Below are positions 21,997 through 36,622 of a stretch of DNA of 64,000 nucleotides, in pieces. The position numbers were made by a program, and so were the translations under genes. Under the pieces are notes generated by a model. That model was not told the DNA's origin, did not search any database, and saw only the letters and a program-made list of their open reading frames with translations. The DNA comes from Plasmopara viticola. Its lineage: Eukaryota; Oomycota; Peronosporomycetes; Peronosporales; Peronosporaceae. The stretch lies in assembly GCA_001695595.3 (NCBI GenBank), contig MBPM02000022.1:682001-746000 (forward strand), written 5' to 3'. Every line of letters begins with the position of its first letter. Within the stretch, counting starts at the first letter, position 1.

Positions 21997-23640
21997 ATCA
22001 GATGATGTGGGACGACAGATACGTCCTTTCTATTTCTTAAAACGTGCACAGATGCGTTAGAGACACAACAAAGCGTATACTTATTCTCTTAAAAGGCTTA
22101 GGCACTGTTGACCATAGCTACGTTCTTTCGATCTATCTAGACGTTCACACACGCAATAGCGTCAAAACTAAGCGCATATTTAATTCATTTAAGCGTTAAG
22201 ACGCTGTACTTCAGCAGATACGTCTTTTCTGTTCTCCTAGACGTGAACAGACGCAATAGGGCCACAACCAAGCATGAAACAGCTGTTCTAAAGTGCCCAG
22301 ATGATGTGGGACGACAAATACGTCCTTTCTATCTCTTTCAACGTGCACAGATGCATTAGAGACACACCAAAGTGTATACTTACCCTCTTCAAGTGCTGAG
22401 ACGATGTACGACCATAGCTACGTTCTTTCGATCTATCTAGACATTCACAGACGCAACAGGGTCACAAGAAAGCGCAAAATCAATTCATTTAAGCGTTAAG
22501 ACGCTGTACGTCAGCAGATACGTCTTTTCTAACCACTTAGACGTGCACAGACGCAATAGGGTCACAACTAAGCATCAAACCACTTTTCAAAGTGATCAGA
22601 TGATGTGGGACGACCGATACGTCCTTTCTATCTCTTAAGACGTGCACAGATGCAGTGGAGACACACCAAAATGTGTACTCACCCTCTTTAAGTGCTGAGA
22701 CAATGTACGACCATAGCAACGTTCTTGTTATCTATCTAGACATTCACAGACGCAGTAGGGTCACCAGAAAGCGCATATTTAATGCATTTGAGCGCTAAGA
22801 CACTGTACGTCAGAAGATACGTCCTTTCTATCCTCTTAGACGTGCACAGACGCAATAGGGTCACAACTAAGCATGAAACCACTTTTCAAAGTGATCAGAT
22901 GATGTGAGACGACAGATACGTCCTTTCTATCTCTTAAGACGTGCACAGATGCAGTGGAAACACACCAAAATGTGTACTCACCCTCTTTAATTGCTGAGAC
23001 AATGTACGGCTATAGCTACGTTCTTTTGATCTATCTAGACGTTCACAGATGCAATAGGGTCACAAGAAAACGCATAATCAATTCATTTAAGTGTTTAGAC
23101 GCTGTACGTCAGCAGAAACGTCCTTTCTATCCTCTTTGACGTGCACAGACGCAATAGGGCCACGACTAAGCATGTACCAGCTTTTCTTAAGTGCCCAGAT
23201 GATGTGGGACGACAAAAACGTCCTTTCTAGCTCTTAAGACATGTACAGATGCATTAGAGACACAACAAAGAGTATATTCACCTTCTTTAAGCGCTGAGAC
23301 GCTGTACGACCATAGCTACGTTCTTTCGATCTATCTAGACATTCACAGACGCAATAGGGTCACAAGAAAACGCATATTCAATTCATTTGAGCGCCAAAAC
23401 ACTGTACGTCAGCAGAAACGTCCTTTCTATCCTCTTAGACGTGCACCGACGTAATAGGGCCACAACGAAGCATGAAACTACTTTTCTAAAGTGCTCAAAT
23501 AATGTTAGACGACGGATACCTCCTTTCTTTTTCTTAAGACGTGCACAGCTGCATTAGAGACACACCAAAGTGTATACTCCCCCTCTTCAAGTGCTGAGAC
23601 GATGTTCGACCATAGCTACGTTCTTTCGATCTATCTAGAC

Positions 23641-25536
23641 ATTCACAGACGCAGTAGGGTCACAAGAAAGCGCAAATCCAATTCATTTAAGCGTTAAGAC
23701 GCTGTACGTCAGCAGATACGTTTTTTCTATCCTCTTAGACGTGAACAGACGCAATAGGGCCACAACGAAGCATGAAACAGCTTTTCTAAAGTGCCCAGAT
23801 GATGTGGGACGACAAATACGTCCTTCCTATCTCTTCAGACGTGCACAGATGCAATAGAGACACACTAAAGTGTATACTTACCCTCTTTAAGTGTTGAGAC
23901 GATAAACGACCATAGCTACGCTCTTTCGATCTATCTAGACGTTCACAGACGCAATAGGTCACAACAAAGCGCATATTCAATTCATTTAAGCGTTAAGACG
24001 CTGTACGTCAGCAGATACGTCCTTTCTATCCTCTTAGACGTGCACAGACGCAATAGGGCCACAACAAAGCATGAAACCACTTTTCTAAAGTGATCAGATG
24101 ATGTGGGACGAAAGATACGTCTTTTCTATCTCTTGAGACGTGCACAGATGCGTTAGAGACACAACAAAGCGTATACTTACCCTCTTTAAAGGCTTAGACG
24201 CTGTTCGACCATACCTACGTTCTTTCGATCTATCTAGACGTTCACACACGAAATAGCGTCGAAACTAAGCGCATATTCAATTTATTTGAGCGCTAAGACG
24301 CTGTACGTCAGCAGAAACGTCCTTTCTATACTCTTAGACGTGCACAGACGCAATAGGGTCACAACTAAGCATCAAACCACTTTTCTAAAGTGATCAGATG
24401 ATGTGGGACGACCGATACGTCCTCTCTATCTCTTAAGACGTGCCAAACGCAATAGGGCCACAACGAAGCATGAAACCACTTTTCAAAGTGATCAGATGAT
24501 GTGAGACGACAGATACGTCCTTTCTATCTCTTAAGACGTGCACAGATGCAGTGGAGACACACCAAAATGTGTACTCACCCTCTTTAAGTGCTGAGACAAT
24601 GTACGACCATAGCTACGTTCTTTCAATCTATCTAGACATTCACAGACGCAATAGGGTCACAAGAAAACGCATATTCAATTCATTTAAGCGTTTAGACGCT
24701 GTACGTCAGCAGATACGTCCTTTCTATCCTCTTAGACGTGCACAGACGCAATAGGGTCATAACTGAGCATCAAACCACTTTTCTAAAGTGCTCAGACGAT
24801 GTGGAACGACCGATACGTCCTTTCAATCTCTTAAGACGTGCACAGATGCATTAGAGACACACCAAAGTGTATATTCACCTTCTTTAAGCGCTGAGACGAT
24901 GTACGACCATAGCTACGTTCGTTCGATCTATCTAGACATTAACAGACGCAATAGGGTCACAAGAAAGCGCAAATTCAATTCATTTAAGCGTTAAGACGCT
25001 GTACGTCAGCAGATACGTCCTTTCTATCCTCTTAGACGTGCACAGACGCAATAGGGCCACAACGAAGCATGAAACCACTTTTTAAAGTGATCAGATGATG
25101 TGGGACGACCGATACGTCCTTTCTATCTCTTAAGACGTGCACAGATGCAGTGGAGACACACCAAAATGTGTAATCACCCTCTTTAAGCGCTGAGACGACG
25201 TACGACCTTAGCTGCGTTCATTCGATCTATCGAGACGTTCACAGACGCAATAGGGTCACAACAAAGCGCATATTCAATTCATTTTAGCGTTAAGACGCTG
25301 TACGTCAGCAGATACGTCCTTTCTATTCTCTTAGACGTGCACAGACGCAATAGGTCCACAACGAAGCATGAAACCACTTTTCTATAGTGCTCAGATGATA
25401 TGGGACGACAAATACGTCCTTTCTAGCTCTTAAGACATGTACAGATGCATTAGAGACACAACAAAGAGTATATTCACCTTCTTTAAGCGCTGAGACGCTG
25501 TACGATCATAGCTACGCTCTTTCGATCTATCTAGAC
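23641..25536 (+). repeat. 1,896-bp higher-order unit, copy 1
   Basis: Starts at attcacagacgcagtagggt and repeats almost unchanged from 25537. It is about 19 monomers, not a multiple of three. The trimer register is broken near 24,445, where an A monomer is followed directly by another, shortened A (taagacgtgccaaacgcaat). Confidence 0.85.
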
Positions 25537-27432
25537 ATTCACAGACGCAATAGGGTCACAAGAAAGCGCAAATCCAATTCATTTAAGCGTTAAGACGCTG
25601 TACGTCAGCAGATACGTTTTTTCTATCCTCTTAGACGTGAACAGACGCAATAGGGCCACAACGAAGCATGAAACAGCTTTTCTAAAGTGCCCAGATGATG
25701 TGGGACGACAAATACGTCCTTCCTATCTCTTCAGACGTGCACAGATGCAATAGAGACACACTAAAGTGTATACTTACCCTCTTTAAGTGTTGAGACGATA
25801 AACGACCATAGCTACGCTCTTTCGATCTATCTAGACGTTCACAGACGCAATAGGGTCACAACAAAGCGCATATTCAATTCATTTAAGCGTTAAGACGCTG
25901 TACGTCAGCAGATACGTCCTTTCTATCCTCTTAGACGTGCACAGACGCAATAGGGCCACAACAAAGCATGAAACCACTTTTCTAAAGTGATCAGATGATG
26001 TGGGACGAAAGATACGTCTTTTCTGTCTCTTGAGACGTGCACAGATGCGTTAGAGACACAACAAAGCGTATACTTACCCTCTTTAAAGGCTTAGACGCTG
26101 TTCGACCATACCTACGTTCTTTCGATCTATCTAGACGTTCACACACGAAATAGCGTCGAAACTAAGCGCATATTCAATTTATTTGAGCGCTAAGACGCTG
26201 TACGTCAGCAGAAACGTCCTTTCTATACTCTTAGACGTGCACAGACGCAATAGGGTCACAACTAAGCATCAAACCACTTTTCTAAAGTGATCAGATGATG
26301 TGGGACGACCGATACGTCCTCTCTATCTCTTAAGACGTGCCAAACGCAATAGGGCCACAACGAAGCATGAAACCACTTTTCAAAGTGATCAGATGATGTG
26401 AGACGACAGATACGTCCTTTCTATCTCTTAAGACGTGCACAGATGCAGTGGAGACACACCAAAATGTGTACTCACCCTCTTTAAGTGCTGAGACAATGTA
26501 CGACCATAGCTACGTTCTTTCAATCTATCTAGACATTCACAGACGCAATAGGGTCACAAGAAAACGCATATTCAATTCATTTAAGCGTTTAGACGCTGTA
26601 CGTCAGCAGATACGTCCTTTCTATCCTCTTAGACGTGCACAGACGCAATAGGGTCATAACTGAGCATCAAACCACTTTTCTAAAGTGCTCAGACGATGTG
26701 GAACGACCGATACGTCCTTTCTATCTCTTAAGACGTGCACAGATGCATTAGAGACACACCAAAGTGTATATTCACCTTCTTTAAGCGCTGAGACGATGTA
26801 CGACCATAGCTACGTTCGTTCGATCTATCTAGACATTCACAGACGCAATAGGGTCACAAGAAAGCGCAAATTCAATTCATTTAAGCGTTAAGACGCTGTA
26901 CGTCAGCAGATACGTCCTTTCTATCCTCTTAGACGTGCACAGACGCAATAGGGCCACAACGAAGCATGAAACCACTTTTTAAAGTGATCAGATGATGTGG
27001 GACGACCGATACGTCCTTTCTATCTCTTAAGACGTGCACAGATGCAGTGGAGACACACCAAAATGTGTAATCACCCTCTTTAAGCGCTGAGACGACGTAC
27101 GACCTTAGCTGCGTTCATTCGATCTATCGAGACGTTCACAGACGCAATAGGGTCACAACAAAGCGCATATTCAATTCATTTTAGCGTTAAGACGCTGTAC
27201 GTCAGCAGATACGTCCTTTCTATTCTCTTAGACGTGCACAGACGCAATAGGTCCACAACGAAGCATGAAACCATTTTTCTATAGTGCTCAGATGATATGG
27301 GACGACAAATACGTCCTTTCTAGCTCTTAAGACATGTACAGATGCATTAGAGACACAACAAAGAGTATATTCACCTTCTTTAAGCGCTGAGACGCTGTAC
27401 GATCATAGCTACGCTCTTTCGATCTATCTAGA
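25537..27432 (+). repeat. 1,896-bp higher-order unit, copy 2
   Basis: Near-identical to the preceding unit, including the A-to-A junction near 26,335. The following sequence (27433 onward, hybrid C/A monomer gggtcacaactaagcatcaa) departs from the unit. Confidence 0.85.
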
Positions 27433-28834
27433 CATTCACAGACGCAATAGGGTCACAACTAAGCATCAAACCACTTTTCTAAATTGCTCAGACGATGTGG
27501 GACGACCAATACGTCCTTTCTATCTCTTAAGACGTGCACAGATGCAGTGGAGACACACCAAAATGTGTACTATCCATTTTTAGGTGCTGAGACAATGTAC
27601 AACCATAGCTACGTTCTTTTGATCTATCTAGACGTTCACAGACGCAATAGCGTCAAAACTAAGCGCATATTCAATTCATTTGAGCGCTAAGACACTGTAC
27701 GTCAGCAGATACGTCCTTTCTATCCTCTTAGATGGTCACAGATGCAGTAGGGCCACAACGAAGCATGAAACTACTTTTCTAAAGTGCTCAAATAATGTTA
27801 GACGACAGATACCTCCTTTCTATCTCTTAAGACGTGCACAGCTGCATTAGAGACACACCAAAGTGTATACTCACCCTCTTTAAGCACTGAGACGATGTAC
27901 GACCATAGCTACGTTCTTTCGATCTATCTAGACATTCACAGACGCAGTAGGGTCCCAAAAAATCGCATATTCAATTAATTTCAGCGCTAAGACGCTGTAC
28001 GTCAGCAGATACGTCCTTCTATCCTCTTAGACGTGCACAGATGCAATAGGGTCACAACAAAGCACCAAACCATTTTTTCAAAGTGCTCAGATGATGTGGG
28101 ACGACAAAATCGTCCTTTCTATCTCTTAAGACATGTACAGATGCATTAGAGACACAACAAAGAGTATATTAACCTTCTTTAAGCGCTGAGACGCTGTATG
28201 ACCATAGCTACGTTCTTTCGATCTATCTAGACGTTCACACACGCAATAGCGTCAAAACAAAGCGCATATTCCATTCATTTAAGGGTTAAGACGCTGTACG
28301 TCAGCAGATACGTCCTTTCTATCCTCTTAGACGTGCACAGACGCAATAGGGCCACAACGAAGCATTAAACAGCTTTTCTAAAGTGCCCAGATGATGTGGT
28401 ACGAAAAATACGACCTTTCTATCTCTTGATACGTGCACAGATGCATTAGAGACACACCAAAGTGTATACTCACCCTCTTTAAGCGCTGAGGCATGCTACG
28501 ACCATAGCTACGTTTTTTCGATCTATGTAGACATTCACAGACGCAATAGGGTCACAAGAAAACGCATATTCAATTCATTTGAGCGTTAAGACGCTGTACG
28601 TCAGCAGATACGTCCTTTCTATCCTCTTAGACGTGCACAGATGCAATAGGGCCACAACGAAGCATGAAACCACTTTTCAAAGTGATCAGATGATGTGGGA
28701 CGACAGATACGTCCTTTCTATTTCTTGAGACGTGCACAGATGCGTTAGAGACACAACAAAGCGTATACTTACCCTCTTTAAAGGCTTAGACGCTGTTCGA
28801 CCATACCTACGTTCTTTCGATCTATCTAGACGTT

Positions 28835-31800
28835 CACACACGCAATAGGGTCACAAGAAAGCGCATATTCAATTCATTAAGGCGTTAAGACGCTGTATGT
28901 CAGCAGATACGTCTTTTCTATCCTCTTAGACCTGCTCATACGCAATAGAGCCACGACTAAGCATAAAACAGCTTTTCTAAAGTTCCCAGATAATGTGGGA
29001 CGACAGATACGTCCTTTCTATCTCTTTAGACGTGCACAGATGCGTTAGAGACACACCAAAGTGTATACTTACCCTCTTTAAGTGCTGAGACGATGTACGA
29101 CCATACCTACGTTCTTTCGATCTATCTAGACATTCACAGACGCAATAGGGTCACAAGAAAGCGCAAATTCAATTCATTTTAGCGTTTAGACGCTGTACGC
29201 CAGCAGATACGTCCTATCTATCTTCTTAGACAGTCATAGACGCAATAGGGCCACAATGAAGCATGAAACCACTTTTCTAAAGTGCTCAGATGCTGTAGGA
29301 CGACAGATACGTCCTTTCTATCTCTCAAGATGTGCACAGATGCATTAGAGATACAACAAAGCGAATGCTCACCCTCATTCAGGGCTGAGACGATGTTTGA
29401 CCATAGCTACGTTCTTTCGATCTATCTAGACGTTTACACACGCAATCGCGTCATAACGAAGCGCATACTCGATTCATTTAAGCGCTAAGACGCTGTACGT
29501 CAGCGGGTACGTCCTTTCTATCCTCTTAGATGTGCACAGACGCAATAAGACCACAACTAAGCATGTAATCACTTTTCTGAAGCGCTCAGATGATGTTCGA
29601 CGACAGACACGTCATTTCTATCTCTTGAGACGTGCACAGATGCATTAGAGACACACCAAAGCGTACACTCACCCTCTTTAAGCGCTAAGACGATGTACGA
29701 CCACAGCTACATTTTTTCGATCTATCTAGACTTTCACAGACGGAATAGGGTCACAAGAAAGCGCATTTTCAATTCATTTAAGCGCTTAGACGCTGTACGT
29801 CAGCAAAAACGTCCTTTCTATCCTTTTAGACGTGCACAGACGCAATAGGGCCACAACGAAGCATGAAACAGCTTTTCTAAAGTGCTCAGATGATGTGGGA
29901 CGACAAATACGTCCTTTCTATCTCCTAAGACGTGCACAGATGTATTAGAGACACACCAAAGTGTATACTTACCCTCTTTTAGTGCTGAAACGATGTACGA
30001 CCATAGCTACGTTTTTTCGATCTATCAAGACTTTCACAGACGCAATAGGGTCACCAGAAAGCGCATATTCAATTCATTTAAGCGCTAAGACACTGTACGT
30101 CAGCAGATACGTCCTTTCTATCCTCTTAGAGGTCACAGACGCAATAGGGCTACAACGAAGCATGAAACTACTTTTCTAAAGTACTTAAATGATGTTAGAC
30201 GACAGATACGTCCTTTTTATCGCTTAAGACGTTCACAGCTGCATTAGAGACACACCAAAGTGTATACTCACCCTCTATTAGCGCTGAGACGATGTACGAC
30301 CATAGCTACGTTCTTTCGATCTATCTAGACGTTCACAGATGCAATAGAGTCACAAGAAAACGCATATTCAATTCATTTAAGAGTTTAGACGCTGTACGCC
30401 AGAAGATACGTCCTTTCTATCCTCTTAGACGTTCACAGACGCAATAGGGCCACAATGAAGCATGAAACCACTTTTCTAAAGTGCTCAGATGATGTAGGAC
30501 GACAGATACGTCCTTATTATCTCTCAAGATGTGCACAGATGCATTAAAGACACACCAAAGTGTATACTTACCCTCTTTAAGCGCTGAGACAATGTGCGAC
30601 TATAGCTTCGTTCTTTCGATCTATCTAGACGTTCTCAGACGCAATAGCGATGAGAACAAAGCGCATATTCAATTCATTTAAGCGTTAAGACGCTGTACGT
30701 CAGCAGTTACGTCCTTTCCATCCTCTTAGACGTGCCAAACGCAATAGGGCCACAACGAAGCATGAAACCACTTTTCAAAGTGATCAGATGATGTGGGACG
30801 ACAGATACGTCCTTTCTATTTCTTGAGACGTGCACAGATGCGTTAGAGACACAACAAAGCGTATACTTACCCTCTTTAACGGCTTAGACGCTGTTCGACC
30901 ATACCTACGTTCTTTCGATCTATCTAGACGTTCACACACGCAATAGGGTCACAAGAAAGCGCAAATTCAATTCATTTGAGCGCTAAGACGCTGTATGTCA
31001 GCAGATACGTCTTTTCTATCCTCTTAGAGGTCACAGACGCAATAGGGCTACAACGAAGCATGAAACTACTTTTCTAAAGTACTTAAATGATGTTAGACGA
31101 CAGATACGTCCTTTTTATCGCTTAAGACGTTCACAGCTGCATTAGAGACACACCAAAGTGTATACTCACCCTCTATAAGCGCTGAGACGATGTACGACCA
31201 TAGCTACGTTCTTTCGATTTATTTAGACGTTCACAGATGCAATAGGGTCACAAGAAAACGCGTATTCAATTCATTTGAGAGTTTAGACGCTGTACGCCAG
31301 AAGATACGTCCTTTCTATCTTCTTAGACGTTCACAGACGCAATAGGGCCACAATGAAGCATGAAACCACTTTTCTAATGTGCTCAGATGTGGTAGGACGA
31401 CAGATACGTCCTTTCTATCTCTCAAGATGTGCACAGATGCATTAAAGACACACCAAAGTGTATACTCACCCTCTATAAGCGCTGAGACGATGTGCGACTA
31501 TAGCTTCGTTCTTTCGATCTATCTAGACGTTCACAGACGCAATAGCGTCAGAACAAAGCGCATATTCAATTCATTTGAGCGCTAAGACGCTGTACGTCAG
31601 CGGGTACGTCCTTTATATTTTCTTAGATGTGCACAGACGCAAAAGGACCACAACTAAGCATGTAATCTCTTTTCTAAAGCGATAGGATGATGTTCGACGA
31701 CAGATACGTCCTTTCTATCTCTTAAGACGTGCACAGATGCATTAGAGACACACCAAAGTGTATACTCACCCTCTTTAAGCAATGAGAAGCTGTACGACCA

Positions 31801-32729
31801 TAGCTACGTTCATTTGATCTATCTAGAGGTTCATACGCGCAATAGCGTCAAAATAAATCGCATATTCAATTAGTTTTAGCGCTAAGACGCTGTACGTCAG
31901 AAGATACGTCCTTTCTATCCTCTTAGATGGTCATAGACGCAATAGGGCCACAACTAAGCATGAAACCACTTTTCTATAGTGCTCAGATGATTTGGGACGA
32001 CCGATACGTCCTTTCTATCTCTTAAGACATGTACAGATGCATTAGAGACACAACAAAGAGTATATTCACCTTCTTTCTGCGCTTCGACGATGTACGACAA
32101 TAGCTACGTTCTTTCGATCTATCTAGACGTTCACAGACGCAATAGGGTCACAAGAAAGCGCATATTCAATTCATTTAAGCGCTAAGACGCTGTACGTCAG
32201 CAAATACGTCTTTTCCATCCTCTTAAAAGTGCACAGACGCATCAGGGCCACAGCTAAGCATGAAACAGCTTTTCCATAGTGCTCAGATGATATGGGACGA
32301 CAGATACGTCCTTTCTATCTCTTTCGACGTGCACAGATGCATTATAGACACACCAAAGTGTATACTCACCCTCTTTAAGCACTTAGAAGCTGCACGACCA
32401 TAGCTACGTTCTTTCGATCTATCTAGACATTCACAGACGCAATAGGGTCACAAGAAAGCGCAAATTCAATTCATTTAAGCGTTAAGACGCTGTACGTCAG
32501 CAGATACGTCCTTTCTATCCTCTTAGACGTGCCAAACGCAATAGGGCCACAACGAAGCATGAAACCACTTTTCAAAGTGATCAGATGATGTGGGACGACA
32601 GATACATCCTTTCTATTTCTTGAGACGTGCACAGATGCGTTAGAGACACAACAAAGCGTATACTTACCCTCTTTAAGCGCTAAGACGATGTACGACCACA
32701 GCTACATTTTTTCGATCTATCTAGACTTT
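28835..32729 (+). repeat. 3,895-bp higher-order unit, copy 1
   Basis: Starts at cacacacgcaatagggtcac and contains private landmarks that recur in order in the next units: attaaggcgttaagacgctg, tagacctgctcatacgcaat, agacagtcatagacgc, ctcttagaggtcacag, tgatttgggacgaccg and gcacagacgcatcagggcc. About 39 monomers. Contains an internal duplication at an offset of 898 bp (ctcttagaggtcacag at 30123 and 31021, homology of about 560 bp). Confidence 0.88.
30123..31020 (+). repeat. Internal 898-bp step (about nine monomers) within the 3,895-bp unit
   Basis: The block beginning ctcttagaggtcacag is followed 898 bp later by a second block with the same start and about 560 bp of shared sequence. The same step is present in unit 2 (34,019 and 34,917) and absent in units 3 and 4, which explains their shorter length. 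Confidence 0.8.
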
Positions 32730-35700
32730 CACACACGCAATAGGGTCACAAGAAAGCGCATATTCAATTCATTAAGGCGTTAAGACGCTGTATGTCAGCA
32801 GATACGTCTTTTCTATCCTCTTAGACCTGCTCATACGCAATAGAGCCACGACTAAGCATAAAACAGCTTTTCTAAAGTTCCCGGATAATGTGGGACGACA
32901 AATACGTCCTTTTTATCTCTTTAGACGTGCACAGATGCGTTAGAGACACACCAAAGTGTATACTTACCCTCTTTAAGTGCTGAGACGATGTACGACCATA
33001 CCTACGTTCTTTCGATCTATCTAGACATTCACACACGCAATAGGGTCACAAGAAAGCGCAAATTCAATTCATTTTAACGTTTAGACGCTGTACGCCAGCA
33101 GATACGTCCTATCTATCTTCTTAGACAGTCATAGACGCAATAGGGCCACAATGAAGCATGAAACCACTTTTCTAAAGTGCTCAGATGCTGTAGGACGACA
33201 GATACGTCCTTTCTATCTCTCAAAATGTGCACAGATGCATTAGAGATACAACAAAGCGAATGCTCACCCTCATTTAGGGCTGAGACGATGTTTGACCATA
33301 GCTACGTTCTTTCGATCTATCTAGACGTTTACACACGCAATCGCGTCATAACAAAGCGCATATTCGATTCATTTAAGCGCTAAGACGCTGTACGTCAGCG
33401 GGTACGTCCTTTCTATCCTCTTAGATGTGCACAGACGCAATAAGACCACAACTAAGCATGTAATCACTTTTCTGAAGCGCTCAGATGATGTTCGACGACA
33501 GACACGTCATTTCTATCTCTTGAGACGTGCACAGATGCATTAGAGACACACCAAAGCGTACACTCACCCTCTTTAAGCGCTAAGACGATGTACGACCACA
33601 GCTACATTTTTTCGATCTATCTAGACTTTCACAGACGGAATAGGGTCACAAGAAAGCGCATTTTCAATTCATTTAAGCGCTTAGACGCTGTACGTCAGCA
33701 AAAACGTCCTTTCTATCCTTTTAGACGTGCACAGACGCAATAGGGCCACAACGAAGCATGAAACAGCTTTTCTAAAGTGCTCAGATGATGTGGGACGACA
33801 AATACGTCCTTTCTATCTCCTAAGACGTGCACAGATGTATTAGAGACACACCAAAGTGTATACTTACCCTCTTTTAGTGCTGAAACGATGTACGACCATA
33901 GCTACGTTTTTTCGATCTATCAAGACTTTCACAGACGCAATAGGGTCACCAGAAAGCGCATATTCAATTCATTTAAGCGCTAAGACACTGTACGTCAGCA
34001 GATACGTCCTTTCTATCCTCTTAGAGGTCACAGACGCAATAGGGCTACAACGAAGCATGAAACTACTTTTCTAAAGTACTTAAATGATGTTAGACGACAG
34101 ATACGTCCTTTTTATCGCTTAAGACGTTCACAGCTGCATTAGAGACACACCAAAGTGTATACTCACCCTCTATTAGCGCTGAGACGATGTACGACCATAG
34201 CTACGTTCTTTCGATCTATCTAGACGTTCACAGATGCAATAGAGTCACAAGAAAACGCATATTCAATTCATTTAAGAGTTTAGACGCTGTACGCCAGAAG
34301 ATACGTCCTTTCTATCCTCTTAGACGTTCACAGACGCAATAGGGCCACAATGAAGCATGAAACCACTTTTCTAAAGTGCTCAGATGATGTAGGACGACAG
34401 ATACGTCCTTATTATCTCTCAAGATGTGCACAGATGCATTAAAGACACACCAAAGTGTATACTTACCCTCTTTAAGCGCTGAGACAATGTGCGACTATAG
34501 CTTCGTTCTTTCGATCTATCTAGACGTTCTCAGACGCAATAGCGATGAGAACAAAGCGCATATTCAATTCATTTAAGCGTTAAGACGCTGTACGTCAGCA
34601 GTTACGTCCTTTCCATCCTCTTAGACGTGCCAAACGCAATAGGGCCACAACGAAGCATGAAACCACTTTTCAAAGTGATCAGATGATGTGGGACGACAGA
34701 TACGTCCTTTCTATTTCTTGAGACGTGCACAGATGCGTTAGAGACACAACAAAGCGTATACTTACCCTCTTTAACGGCTTAGACGCTGTTCGACCATACC
34801 TACGTTCTTTCGATCTATCTAGACGTTCACACACGCAATAGGGTCACAAGAAAGCGCAAATTCAATTCATTTGAGCGCTAAGACGCTGTATGTCAGCAGA
34901 TACGTCTTTTCTATCCTCTTAGAGGTCACAGACGCAATAGGGCTACAACGAAGCATGAAACTACTTTTCTAAAGTACTTAAATGATGTTAGACGACAGAT
35001 ACGTCCTTTTTATCGCTTAAGACGTTCACAGCTGCATTAGAGACACACCAAAGTGTATACTCACCCTCTATAAGCGCTGAGACGATGTACGACCATAGCT
35101 ACGTTCTTTCGATTTATTTAGACGTTCACAGATGCAATAGGGTCACAAGAAAACGCGTATTCAATTCATTTGAGAGTTTAGACGCTGTACGCCAGAAGAT
35201 ACGTCCTTTCTATCTTCTTAGACGTTCACAGACGCAATAGGGCCACAATGAAGCATGAAACCACTTTTCTAATGTGCTCAGATGGTAGGACGACAGATAC
35301 GTCCTTTCTATCTCTCAAGATGTGCACAGATCCATTAAAGACACACCAAAGTGTATACTCACCCTCTATAAGCGCTGAGACGATGTGCGACTATAGTTTC
35401 GTTCTTTCGATCTATCTAGACGTTCACAGACGCAATAGCGTCAGAACAAAGCGCATATTCAATTCATTTGAGCGCTAAGACGCTGTACGTCAGCGGGTAC
35501 GTCCTTTATATTTTCTTAGATGTGCACAGACGCAAAAGGACCACAACTAAGCATGTAATCTCTTTTCTAAAGCGATAGGATGATGTTCGACGACAGATAC
35601 GTCCTTTCTATCTCTTAAGACGTGCACAGATGCATTAGAGACACACCAAAGTGTATACTCACCCTCTTTAAGCAATGAGAAGCTGTACGACCATAGCTAC

Positions 35701-36622
35701 GTTCATTTGATCTATCTAGAGGTTCATACGCGCAATAGCGTCAAAATAAATCGCATATTCAATTAGTTTTAGCGCTAAGACGCTGTACGTCAGAAGATAC
35801 GTCCTTTCTATCCTCTTAGATGGTCATAGACGCAATAGGGCCACAACTAAGCATGAAACCACTTTTCTATAGTGCTCAGATGATTTGGGACGACCGATAC
35901 GTCCTTTCTATCTCTTAAGACATGTACAGATGCATTAGAGACACAACAAAGAGTATATTCACCTTCTTTCTGCGCTTCGACGATGTACGACAATAGCTAC
36001 GTTCTTTCGATCTATCTAGACGTTCACAGACGCAATAGGGTCACAAGAAAGCGCATATTCAATTCATTTAAGCGCTAAGACGCTGTACGTCAGCAAATAC
36101 GTCTTTTCCATCCTCTTAAAAGTGCACAGACGCATCAGGGCCACAGCTAAGCATGAAACAGCTTTTCCATAGTGCTCAGATGATATGGGACGACAGATAC
36201 GTCCTTTCTATCTCTTTCGACGTGCACAGATGCATTATAGACACACCAAAGTGTATACTCACCCTCTTTAAGCACTTAGAAGCTGCACGACCATAGCTAC
36301 GTTCTTTCGATCTATCTAGACATTCACAGACGCAATAGGGTCACAAGAAAGCGCAAATTCAATTCATTTAAGCGTTAAGACGCTGTACGTCAGCAGATAC
36401 GTCCTTTCTATCCTCTTAGACGTGCCAAACGCAATAGGGCCACAACGAAGCATGAAACCACTTTTCAAAGTGATCAGATGATGTGGGACGACAGATACGT
36501 CCTTTCTATTTCTTGAGACGTGCACAGATGCGTTAGAGACACAACAAAGCGTATACTTACCCTCTTTAAAGGCTTAGACGCTGTTCGACGAAACCTACGT
36601 TCTTTCGATCTATCTAGACGTT
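32730..36622 (+). repeat. 3,893-bp higher-order unit, copy 2
   Basis: Follows copy 1 at an offset of 3,895 bp with the same landmarks. Differences seen are few, for example cccggataatg for cccagataatg and cagatggtagg for cagatgtggtagg. It keeps the internal 898-bp step. Confidence 0.88.

Larger units (their letters stand above)
10073..22240 (+). repeat. Layer 4a: A-B-C trimers with limited larger-scale order
   Basis: About 40 trimers. Individual trimers differ by scattered substitutions, and short-range duplications are patchy rather than forming a regular larger unit. Mid-monomer crossovers are visible: near 16,755 a B tail runs into an A-type body with the C monomer mostly skipped, and near 17,316 a C head is fused to a B tail with A skipped. 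The leftmost trimers (10.07-11 kb) are the most divergent. Confidence 0.85.
22241..28834 (+). repeat. Layer 4b: segment that reappears at 58.4-64.0 kb, containing a 1,896-bp tandem duplication
   Basis: Begins around the private variant caaccaagcatgaaacagct (22,265), recurring at 58,454. It carries two back-to-back 1,896-bp units (23641-25536 and 25537-27432) and then about 1.4 kb that is single here but tandemly doubled in the right-hand copy. Confidence 0.85.
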